Of a stretch of 64,000 nucleotides of DNA, positions 1 to 7,508 are shown in pieces. The position numbers and the translations under genes were made by a program. The stretch is taken from NCBI RefSeq assembly GCF_004327355.1, contig NZ_QJUM01000032.1, forward strand, positions 1 to 64,000. Direction: 5' to 3'. The first letter of the stretch is position 1. Each line of letters starts with the position of its first letter. The DNA is from Phytopseudomonas dryadis (GTDB taxonomy: Bacteria; Pseudomonadota; Gammaproteobacteria; Pseudomonadales; Pseudomonadaceae). The notes under the pieces are model-generated. The model was not told where the DNA came from and made no database searches. It saw nothing but the letters and a program-made list of their open reading frames with translations.

Positions 1-1435
1 CGCTGTTGCCCGCCGGGTCGGTGATGGTCGCGCTCACCTCCACGTTGCTCTGGCCCGGGGCGACCGGCACCTGCACGGTGACGCCATTGTCCAGGTCGGC
101 CTGGGTCACCGGCCGGTTGAGCAGTTCCTGGCCATCGCCGTCCCGCACCACCAGGGTGTCGCCTACCCGTACCTGGTCATCCAGGCTGATCAGCGCCGGT
201 ACGCTGCCGTCCGCGCCGATCTCCGCGGCGTTATACACCCCATCCTCGCCTGCGCCCTGCAGCTCGACGGCGACCCCGGGGACCTGGTCATCCACCGGCT
301 TGTCGTCATGGGCGGAGCCGCTGTTGCCCGCCGGGTCGGTGATGGTCGCGCTCACCTCCACGTTGCTCTGGCCCGGGGCGACCGGCACCTGCACGGTGAC
401 GCCATTGTCCAGGTCGGCCTGGGTCACCGGCCGGTTGAGCAGTTCGTTGCCATTGCCGTCGCGCACCACCAGGGTGTCGCCTACCCGTACCTGGTCATCC
501 AGGCTGATCAGCGCCGGTACGCTGCCGTCCGCGCCGATCTCCGCGGCGTTGTACACGCCATCCTCGCCCGCGCCCTGCAGCTCGACGGCGACCCCGGGGA
601 CCTGGTCATCCACCGGCTTGCTGTCGTGATCCGAGCCGCCGACGCCGGCTGGCGTCGTCACGCTGGCGGCGATGTCGACCTGGGGCTGGCCGGCAACGAC
701 CGGCACTTCGATGCGTACGCCGTTATCCAGATCGTCCTGGGTCACCGGCCGGTTGAGCAGTTCATTGCCATTGCCGTCCGTCACCAGCAGGACGTCGCCC
801 ACCCGCACCTGGTCATCCAGGGTGATCAGCGCCGGTACGCTGCCGTCCGCGCCGATTTCCGCCTGGTTGTAGACACCATCGTCGCCCGCGTCCAGCAACT
901 GCACGCGTACGCCGGGCGTGCGGATGGCCGGAGCGGGCTCATGGCGCTCGCCGCCACGGTGTTCGACGCGCCAGTCGCGCTCGAACGTCCGCTCGGGCAG
1001 GGTCATGCCGAGTGGGCGCAGCAGTTCCTGAATACGTGCCACGGTCACCGGGGTGATGCCGTCGGCCTCGATGATTTCGCCGATGCGCACCAGATGGACG
1101 AATTTGTGGCCTTCGAAGCTGGTCTCCGGGCGCTCGTTGTCTGCCTGCCGCGGTTCGGCCGGCGCCCCTGGCTCCAGCGGCTGCGGGCCTGGCGTCTCCT
1201 CGCGTTCGGGCCCGCGGGTCAGCGATGCGGCGTCATCGATGACGGCCTGCTGCTGGCCGATGAAACTCAACTGGCGGTTGTCGGCGAAATCCACGTCGAC
1301 CTGCGCCCCGGGTGCGGTGATCAGCATTTCATCGCTGTTCAGACGGTCGCCGACCTTGAGTTCGCGACGCTCGCCGGTGGCGGTCAGGGCCCAGGCTTGA
1401 CCCACGAGAGATACAACGGTTGCCGGAGTAGTCAT
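1..1435 (-). CDS. Giant RTX/LapA-like surface adhesin, N-terminal part (runs off the window)
   Basis: Secreted biofilm-type adhesin, exported by the type I system encoded just upstream. Translation from the ATG at 1435 begins MTTPATVVSLVGQAWAL and keeps the pattern of the LapA-family retention module over roughly the first 70 residues (VGQAWA, ELKVGDRL, VDVDFADN, IGQQQAVID). A Pro/Glu-rich linker follows, and from about residue 180 there are tandem repeats of about 106 residues with cores such as GVYNAAEIGADGSVPAL and VRVGDTLVVRDGNGNELL. A GAGG Shine-Dalgarno sequence precedes the ATG. The gene is fourth in the operon, 59 bp after the HlyD gene, and a 6-bp stem (1458-1480) sits in that gap. 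I see no TAAG/PAAG-type LapG cleavage site in the visible part. The C-terminal secretion signal and calcium-binding repeats would lie outside the window. The repeat-adhesin class is secure; which adhesin (LapA- or BapA-like) is not. Confidence 0.8.
   Translation of the reverse strand, partial: MTTPATVVSLVGQAWALTATGERRELKVGDRLNSDEMLITAPGAQVDVDFADNRQLSFIGQQQAVIDDAASLTRGPEREETPGPQPLEPGAPAEPRQADNERPETSFEGHKFVHLVRIGEIIEADGITPVTVARIQELLRPLGMTLPERTFERDWRVEHRGGERHEPAPAIRTPGVRVQLLDAGDDGVYNQAEIGADGSVPALITLDDQVRVGDVLLVTDGNGNELLNRPVTQDDLDNGVRIEVPVVAGQPQVDIAASVTTPAGVGGSDHDSKPVDDQVPGVAVELQGAGEDGVYNAAEIGADGSVPALISLDDQVRVGDTLVVRDGNGNELLNRPVTQADLDNGVTVQVPVAPGQSNVEVSATITDPAGNSGSAHDDKPVDDQVPGVAVELQGAGEDGVYNAAEIGADGSVPALISLDDQVRVGDTLVVRDGDGQELLNRPVTQADLDNGVTVQVPVAPGQSNVEVSATITDPAGNS
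3..638 (-). repeat. 318-bp tandem repeats inside the adhesin gene
   Basis: Two nearly identical 318-bp units start at about positions 3 and 321, and a more diverged third unit lies at about 639-900. Each unit encodes about 106 residues of an Ig-like adhesin repeat. The first two differ at only a few bases, for example around 131-152 compared with 449-470. Such identity suggests recent duplication or gene conversion. The array continues past the left edge, so the copy number cannot be known here. Confidence 0.85.
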
Positions 1436-1494
1436 AGGAACCTCGTTACAGGACTTTCATGCCAATCGGTTACGGGCATGGACAAAATTCGTTC

Positions 1495-2946
1495 TCAGCG
1501 CTCGCTCAAGGCATTGGCCTTGGCGCGCAGCACCGGTTTGAGCAGGTAGGCCAGAATGCTTTTCTTGCCGGTCATGATGTCGAGCTGGGCGGTCATGCCC
1601 GGGATCACCGAGAGGCGTTCGGCGAACTCGCTGTCGCGGGTGACCACCCGCACCAGGTAGAAGGTGTTGTCGCGCTCATCGGTGATGGTGTCGGCGCTGA
1701 TGTGCTGCAGCGTCGCCTCGAGCCCGCCGTAGATGGAGAAGTCGTAGGCATGCAGCTTGATGGTGGCCGGCAGCCCGGGACGCAGGAAGGCGATGTCCTT
1801 GGGCGAGACCTTGGCCTCGACCAGCAGGCGGTCGTCGCTCGGCACGATTTCGATGACCGCATGCCCCGGCTGCACCACCCCGCCGATGGTGTTGAACAGC
1901 ACCCGTTGCACGGTGCCGTTGACCGGTGAGCGGATCTCCGAGAACTTCACCCGGTCGGCCAGGCCGTTGATGTTCTTGTCCAGGCTGTTGAGTTGCGCCG
2001 TGGCCTCGCTGAGCTCGGCACGCCACTGGTTGCGCGCGGTGAGCTCCACCTCGCGGAGGCGGGCCTCGGCCTCCTGGATGCTGGCCTCGATCTGGCGACT
2101 GCGGGCCGCGGCCTGGCGCCGCTCGCCATCGGCGGCGGCCTGATCGCGCTGCAGCCGCAGGATGTCCATTTCCGAGACGGCACCCGAGGCCAGCAGGGGG
2201 GTGGTCACGCTCAACTCGCGGCTCGACATCCGGTAGGACTGCTCGGCGGCGTGCAGCCGCGCCCGCACCTCGCTGAGCTCCTGCTGGCGCTGGGTGCGCT
2301 GCTCGCGGGCGATGGACAGGCGCTGATCCAGTTCCTTCAGGCTTTCGTGGTAGTAACTCCGCTCCTGGTCCAGCACCTGCGCCTGTTCCGTACTGAGCTC
2401 ATCACGGGGGGCCGGCTGATAGGGTTTGTCATCGATCAGCGCCAGCAGGCGCTCGACCTTGGCGCGCAGGGCGAAGATGCGCACGCTGCCCTCCTGGAAG
2501 CTGGCGACGAAGCGGGTCGGATCGATGCGCACCAACAGGTCGTCCTTGCGCACCGTCGCCCCTTCCTCGACGAACAGCGCCTCGACCACCCCGCCATCCA
2601 CTGCCTGCACCACCTGCAGTTGCCGCGACGGAATCACCTTGCCTTCGCCGCGGGTCACCTCGTCCACCGTGGCGAAGGCCGACCACAGCAGCAGCAGGGC
2701 GACGCTCAGGGCGATGCCGTAGAGCAGCCCGCGCGCGCGCAATACCCGCTGGCCGTCGAGGGCCTGTTCGGCATCGCCCTGCCAGTTGCGCGAGCCGTTG
2801 CCGAAGGCGGCGAAGAAGGGCCGGAACAGACGATCGACGCCACGCCGGCCGTGCGCGCCAATGGCGCTCAAGGCGTGCAGCCGTTCGAACGCCTGCTGCT
2901 CCAGTTGCTTTTGTTCGGCGGCCTGCGCCAGGTTGCCGTCATTCAT
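1495..2946 (-). CDS. Type I secretion membrane-fusion (adaptor) protein, HlyD/LapC family
   Basis: Periplasmic adaptor linking the inner-membrane ABC transporter to the TolC-like outer-membrane channel during adhesin export. It has 483 residues: a cytoplasmic N-terminus, one membrane segment at about residues 72-92 (LLYGIALSVALLLLWSAF), a biotinyl-lipoyl-like hairpin (VVEALFVEEGATVRKDDLL), a long coiled coil rich in Arg, Glu and Gln at about 150-320, and the C-terminal HlyD beta-barrel region ending near KKSILAYLLKPVLRAK. The length suits the family. Its ATG overlaps the stop of the ABC transporter gene by 4 bp (ATGA), indicating coupled translation. The adhesin gene follows 59 bp downstream. 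Confidence 0.93.
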   Translation of the reverse strand: MNDGNLAQAAEQKQLEQQAFERLHALSAIGAHGRRGVDRLFRPFFAAFGNGSRNWQGDAEQALDGQRVLRARGLLYGIALSVALLLLWSAFATVDEVTRGEGKVIPSRQLQVVQAVDGGVVEALFVEEGATVRKDDLLVRIDPTRFVASFQEGSVRIFALRAKVERLLALIDDKPYQPAPRDELSTEQAQVLDQERSYYHESLKELDQRLSIAREQRTQRQQELSEVRARLHAAEQSYRMSSRELSVTTPLLASGAVSEMDILRLQRDQAAADGERRQAAARSRQIEASIQEAEARLREVELTARNQWRAELSEATAQLNSLDKNINGLADRVKFSEIRSPVNGTVQRVLFNTIGGVVQPGHAVIEIVPSDDRLLVEAKVSPKDIAFLRPGLPATIKLHAYDFSIYGGLEATLQHISADTITDERDNTFYLVRVVTRDSEFAERLSVIPGMTAQLDIMTGKKSILAYLLKPVLRAKANALSER

Positions 2947-5075
2947 TGCGCCACCCGCTGCAGGCTGCCTTTTTCCAATGCCTGCAACACGCTGTGCTTG
3001 GCGCCATCGGCAATGATCCGACCGCCGTCGATGACGACCAGCCGATCGACCAGGTGCAGCAGACTGGTGCGGTGCGTCACCAGCAGCAGGGTCTTGCCCT
3101 GGCTGAACTGGCCCAGGGCCTTGCTGACGTGGTTTTCCAGGGCGCTGTCCATGGCGCTGGTGGGCTCGTCGAACAGCAACATGCTGCTGTCGGCCATCAC
3201 TGCGCGGGCCACGGCGATGGTCTGCCGCTGCCCACCGGACAGGCGGCTGCCGGCCTCGCCCACGGGCATGGCCAGGCCGTCGGCATGGCTGCCGATCAGG
3301 TTCTTCAGGCCGGAGACGTGAATCGCCTGCAACAGGCGATCGTTGCCCGGCCGCTCGCAGCCCAGGGTGATGTTGTCGTACACCGTGCCGCTGAGCAGCT
3401 GGATGTCCTGGGGGATGTAGCCGATGTTGCGGCGCAGCTCGGCCGGGTCGAGCTGCTCGATGTGCACGCCGTCGATCAGCAGACTGCCGGCGCTGGGCCG
3501 GTACAGGCCCAGGATGAGCTTTTCCAGGCTGCTCTTGCCCGAGCCGACGCAGCCGAGAATGCCCACCCGCTCACCGGCGCGGATGTGCAGCGACAGATTG
3601 CTCAGGGCATCGCGCTGCTCGCCGGGATAGCGGAAGCTGACATTGCGCAGCTCGATTTCGCCGCGCAGCTTGCCACGGCTGATCAGTTGCTTGCCGACCT
3701 GCCGCTCCTGCTCGTTACCCATGATCTGCTCGACCGCCGCCAGCGCCGTGGCCGCCTGGTAGTACTGGGTGAGCAGCGAGGCGGTCTGCGATACCGGGGC
3801 CATGGCCCGGGACGACAGCATGTAGGCGGCGATCAGCGCGCCCTGGCTCATCTGCGCGTCGATCACCAGGTAAACGCCGACCACCAGCAGGCTCACCGAC
3901 ACCACTTGCTGGATCCACGAGGCCCCGGCGCCGACCGATACGCCGAGCATGCGCAGCTTGCCGGAGCAGCCGCTGAGGAACCGGGTGGACTGCTCCCAGC
4001 CGCTCTGCATGCGGCTGCTGGCGTTGAAACTCTTCAGCGTCTGTGCCGTGCTCAGGCTTTCGATCAGGCCCGAGCTGCGCTGCGCGCTGGCCTTGCTCAT
4101 CACCTCGGAGAGCTGCTGCATCTTCGCCTGCACGGACAGCGCATAGAGGATGATCAGGGCGGCGCCGAGCAGCACCGGAATGGCCATCACCCAGGAGATC
4201 AGCACGATGATCACCACGAACAGCAGGAAGAACGGCAGGTCGATCAGGGCGGTGACCGTCATCGAGCCGATGAACGAACGCACCGACTCGAACGACTGCA
4301 CGCTGGAGGCGAACGAGCCGATCGACGCCGGGCCGTGCTCCAGGCGCATGCCGAGGATGCGCTCCATGATGCGTCCGGACAGCTGGATGTCGGCGCGGCT
4401 CGCCGCCAGTTCGACGAACCAGCTGCGCAACAGGCGCAGGGCCAGGTCGGCGCAGACCACGATCAGCGCGCCCAGCGCCAGCACCCAGAGGGTCTCCGTG
4501 GCGTGGTTGGGCACCACCCGGTCGTAGACGTTCATCACGAACAGCGGCATGGCCAGGGCGAACAGGTTGATGAAGAAGGCCGCGACGAGAATGTCCCGGT
4601 ACAGCGGCCGGTTGGCCCTGATCACGCTCCAGAACCAGTGCCCGTGGCCCTGCTCGACATCCACCACGGTGGCCTGTTCCTGCAGGCGGAAAGCGGGACG
4701 GCAATACAGGGCGATGCCGGCATAGCGCTGGCGAAAGTCATCCAGCGGCAGTTCCTGGGGCTGCATGTCCAGTTCGGGCAACAACACCCGCACCGTCTTG
4801 CCGGCCAGGTCGATGCGCGCCAGCAGGCAGGCGCGATTGCCCTCCAGCAGCACCACGCAGGGCAACAGCAGGCCATTGAGGCGCTCCAGCGGCTGCTGGC
4901 TCAGGCGCGTGGTCATCCATACCCGTTCCGCGGCCCGGGCGAACACCGATGGCGTCAGGCGCCCGTCGACCAGCGGCAGGCCATCGACCAGGGCATCGCG
5001 GCTGGTGGTGGTGCCATTGGCGCTGGCCAGCCAGAGCAGGCAGGCACTCAGGGGATCGTCGGGCAAAGCGTCCAT
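2943..5075 (-). CDS. Type I secretion ABC transporter (LapB/LssB type) with inactive C39-like domain
   Basis: Inner-membrane ATPase that energises adhesin secretion; 710 residues. The N-terminal 140 residues resemble a peptidase C39 domain, but the position expected for the catalytic Cys appears to be Pro (DPLSACLLWL), so this is a C39-like domain that binds rather than cleaves. The membrane domain spans about residues 160-430 (for example YRDILVAAFFINLFALAMPL). The nucleotide-binding domain shows Walker A GCVGSGKSS near residue 507, signature LSGGQRQTIAVARA, Walker B MLLFDEPTSAMD and the H-loop LLVTHRTSLL. All key ATPase residues are present. The gene starts 30 bp after the TolC-OmpA gene and overlaps the HlyD gene. 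Confidence 0.95.
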   Translation of the reverse strand: MDALPDDPLSACLLWLASANGTTTSRDALVDGLPLVDGRLTPSVFARAAERVWMTTRLSQQPLERLNGLLLPCVVLLEGNRACLLARIDLAGKTVRVLLPELDMQPQELPLDDFRQRYAGIALYCRPAFRLQEQATVVDVEQGHGHWFWSVIRANRPLYRDILVAAFFINLFALAMPLFVMNVYDRVVPNHATETLWVLALGALIVVCADLALRLLRSWFVELAASRADIQLSGRIMERILGMRLEHGPASIGSFASSVQSFESVRSFIGSMTVTALIDLPFFLLFVVIIVLISWVMAIPVLLGAALIILYALSVQAKMQQLSEVMSKASAQRSSGLIESLSTAQTLKSFNASSRMQSGWEQSTRFLSGCSGKLRMLGVSVGAGASWIQQVVSVSLLVVGVYLVIDAQMSQGALIAAYMLSSRAMAPVSQTASLLTQYYQAATALAAVEQIMGNEQERQVGKQLISRGKLRGEIELRNVSFRYPGEQRDALSNLSLHIRAGERVGILGCVGSGKSSLEKLILGLYRPSAGSLLIDGVHIEQLDPAELRRNIGYIPQDIQLLSGTVYDNITLGCERPGNDRLLQAIHVSGLKNLIGSHADGLAMPVGEAGSRLSGGQRQTIAVARAVMADSSMLLFDEPTSAMDSALENHVSKALGQFSQGKTLLLVTHRTSLLHLVDRLVVIDGGRIIADGAKHSVLQALEKGSLQRVAQ

Positions 5076-5105
5076 GGGACTTCCTGCTGGTGGAGTGTGG
5101 GAAGG

Positions 5106-6893
5106 CTAGCGGGCGCGGTTGACGTGCAGTTCGACGCGGCGGTTTTCCGCACGGCCCTGCACGGTGTTGTTGCTGGCCACCGGGCGCTCGGCACCGGCGC
5201 CCGAGACACTGATCAGCGCGGCGTCCACGCCGTTGGCGACGAGGAAATCACGCACCGCCACGGCGCGCGCCAGGGACAGCTCGCGGTTGAGCCCGGCGGA
5301 ACCGCTGTTGTCGGTGTGGCCCACGATGCTCAGGGCGCGCAGCTGGCCCTGCTGCAGCAGGCGCTCGACGAAGCGCCGCAGGCTGGCCTGCGAATCCGTC
5401 TTGATCAGCGCACTGCCGCTGTCGAACAGCGCGTCGCCGCTGAGGTCGAGGATCTCCTCGGCCCTGGTCGGCTGCAGGTACTGCTGGATGTCCAGGGCGC
5501 CACCGGGAACGCTGGAGCAATACTGGCTGGAAGCCGTGGCAACCGGCGACGCGTTGATGTCGTCCAGGGTCGGGATCGCCTCGCGGGCGACCGCCAGCGT
5601 CTGCAACAGGCGGCCCATGCTGTGCAGGGTGCGCAGACGCGCGATCTGCAGGTCATACTCACCATCGACGTAGGCGCGCTCGGCCTGGAAGGCCTCGTTC
5701 TCCGAGTCGAGCACGTCGAGCAGCGAGCGGCGGCCAATGTCGAACTGCTCGCGGTAGGCCACCACCACGTTGGCCGCGCCCTCGCGGTGGGCGGCCAGGG
5801 AGGTGCGTTTCTGCTCCAGGTTGAGCACGTCGCCATGGGCGATGGTGGCGGTCTGGCGCAGATCCACGCAGGCCTTGTCGCGCAGGCTCTCGGCCTGGCC
5901 GATGCGGCGCTGGGCGGCGCGCTCGGCGGCCCGGTCGCTGCCGCCACGGAACAGGTTGTAGCGGGCGCGCAACTCGATGAGGCTCTCATTGCCGTACGGG
6001 TCCGGATCGGTACGGTTGTCGAAGCTGTTGTTGTTCTTGTACAGGCCCTGGCGAGCGCCGAACTCGAAGGTCGGATAACGGTTGGCCTTGGCTTCGCCGA
6101 AAGCGGCCTCGGCGGCCTGGGTGTTCTCGAAGGCGGCGTAGAGCGCCGGGTTGTTGGCGTAACCGGCCTTGAGTACCTCCTCGAGGCCGCCGGGCACGCG
6201 CGCGCTTGGCAGGTCGACAACGGCCAGGCTGGCGGCCGGGGTCCGCCCGACCAGGCGCTGGAAGCGCGCGGTGACGCTCTGCAGGTTGGCGATCTCGGTC
6301 ATCAGGTTGGAACGCGCCAGGGACAGGCGGCCATTGATCTGTTGCAGGTCGGCGCGGTTGCTGACGCCGCTCTGCGCGCGCTCGCCGACACGCTCCTGCA
6401 CCCGCTGGTGGTTGGCCACGTTGTTCTGCGCCAGGGTCACCAGTTCGCGGTGGCGCAATACCCCCAGGTAGGCCTCGCTGGCCTCCAGCGCCTTGCTCTC
6501 GGCCTCGTCCAGCAATTCGTAATAACGCACCCGGCTGGTGTGCTCGGCGCGCGACAGGGCGTGGCGTACGCGGAAGCCGTCGAAGAGCATCTGGGTCAGG
6601 GAAATCTCCGCGTAATTGCGCGAATAATCGCTGCGGTTGTCGAACTGCCGGTTGGCCTGGCCGGCCGAGGCGCTCAGGTCGACCGAGGGCAGATAGCCGC
6701 CGAACACTTCGCGACGGTCTTCGGTCGCCGCCTGGAAGGCGTCCAGGCGCGATTGCAGCTCGGGGTTGAACTCGAGGGTCTCCTGCACCACGGCGAGCAG
6801 GTTGTCCTGTCGCTCGTCAGCGGTTACCGCCACGGGCGCAAGCCCGATGCAGATGGCGAGGGCAAGTTTGGCGAACGGGGATTCTATGTGCAT
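5106..6893 (-). CDS. TolC-family outer-membrane channel fused to an OmpA peptidoglycan-binding domain
   Basis: Outer-membrane exit duct of the adhesin secretion system. The start at 6893 (MHIESPFAKLALAI) is chosen because it gives a signal peptide ending near VAVTADE and has an AGAGGA Shine-Dalgarno sequence; the open frame upstream to 7133 looks non-coding. Residues about 30-440 form the TolC/OEP domain (VVQETLEFNPELQSRLDAF, LTQMLFDGFRVRHALSRAE, ELRARYNLFRGGSDRAAE, GRRSLLDVLDSENEAFQAE). Residues about 480-595 form an OmpA C-terminal domain with GHTDNSGSAGLNRELSLARA and GRAENRRVELHV. As I recall, Shewanella encodes an aggregation-type TolC (AggA) and an OmpA-family protein as neighbouring genes; here they are one polypeptide of 595 residues. 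First gene of the operon. Confidence 0.92.
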   Translation of the reverse strand: MHIESPFAKLALAICIGLAPVAVTADERQDNLLAVVQETLEFNPELQSRLDAFQAATEDRREVFGGYLPSVDLSASAGQANRQFDNRSDYSRNYAEISLTQMLFDGFRVRHALSRAEHTSRVRYYELLDEAESKALEASEAYLGVLRHRELVTLAQNNVANHQRVQERVGERAQSGVSNRADLQQINGRLSLARSNLMTEIANLQSVTARFQRLVGRTPAASLAVVDLPSARVPGGLEEVLKAGYANNPALYAAFENTQAAEAAFGEAKANRYPTFEFGARQGLYKNNNSFDNRTDPDPYGNESLIELRARYNLFRGGSDRAAERAAQRRIGQAESLRDKACVDLRQTATIAHGDVLNLEQKRTSLAAHREGAANVVVAYREQFDIGRRSLLDVLDSENEAFQAERAYVDGEYDLQIARLRTLHSMGRLLQTLAVAREAIPTLDDINASPVATASSQYCSSVPGGALDIQQYLQPTRAEEILDLSGDALFDSGSALIKTDSQASLRRFVERLLQQGQLRALSIVGHTDNSGSAGLNRELSLARAVAVRDFLVANGVDAALISVSGAGAERPVASNNTVQGRAENRRVELHVNRAR

Positions 6894-7508
6894 GACGTCC
6901 TCTAAGCAGTCTGAGTGCTCGATGATGTGTTCCCGGCACTGGGCTGGGGCGTTGGGTATGGGCGATGTCGCCGTACCATGACGAGAGCAGGCCGGCCCGG
7001 GGCGCCGTACGGCCACCGGAGGTGGGCATCGGGCGCCCGCGAAAAAACGGCTAGAAGGGTGAGTGGCGGCAGGCCAGGACAACTGGCAGCGGCAAGTGAC
7101 CGAGCGGAGCGCGGCAGCCTTTCCCTGGCCCATGGGCCCTCTCCCTCACGATGCCTGCCACACCGCAGGAACCCTCCTGAACGGCAGGCAATGTAGGGAG
7201 CGCCGCGCGGCAGAAGAAGAGCTTCGGCCGGGAATCTGTGTCTCGCTCAGGCAACGAAATGGCGCCCCGGCAAAGGTCGGCCATCGCCGGACCGGGCTGA
7301 AACGCAGAAGGAAGCAGGTTCCGGCGCAACGAGCACCTTTGCCGCAGCGGACGGCAAAAGCCTGTCGCGCACGTGCTGGACGCCGCGCGATCGGGTGGAG
7401 GACGGGAACTTTTCCCAAGCGATTGATGCCGCCGGGGCGAACAACCTCAGCGTGGCTACGGCCGCGAACGCGACGCCCAGCGGCCGGGGCGGAAGCGGCG
7501 TGGCCCGA
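6894..7508. other. Gene-poor 615-bp region upstream of the secretion operon
   Basis: I see no convincing gene here. The open frames on both strands lack recognisable protein patterns and look like GC-rich shadows. The region must hold the promoter of the minus-strand TolC-OmpA operon and the end of the TonB-receptor transcript. I could not recognise a convincing sigma-70 or sigma-54 promoter or a clear intrinsic terminator. Confidence 0.4.

Noticed and set aside
2946..6905. 1319-residue open frame on the plus strand
   Set aside because: It is antisense to the ABC transporter and TolC-OmpA genes, has a His/Gln/Ala/Gly-rich composition typical of reverse-strand shadows in GC-rich DNA, and shows no domain.
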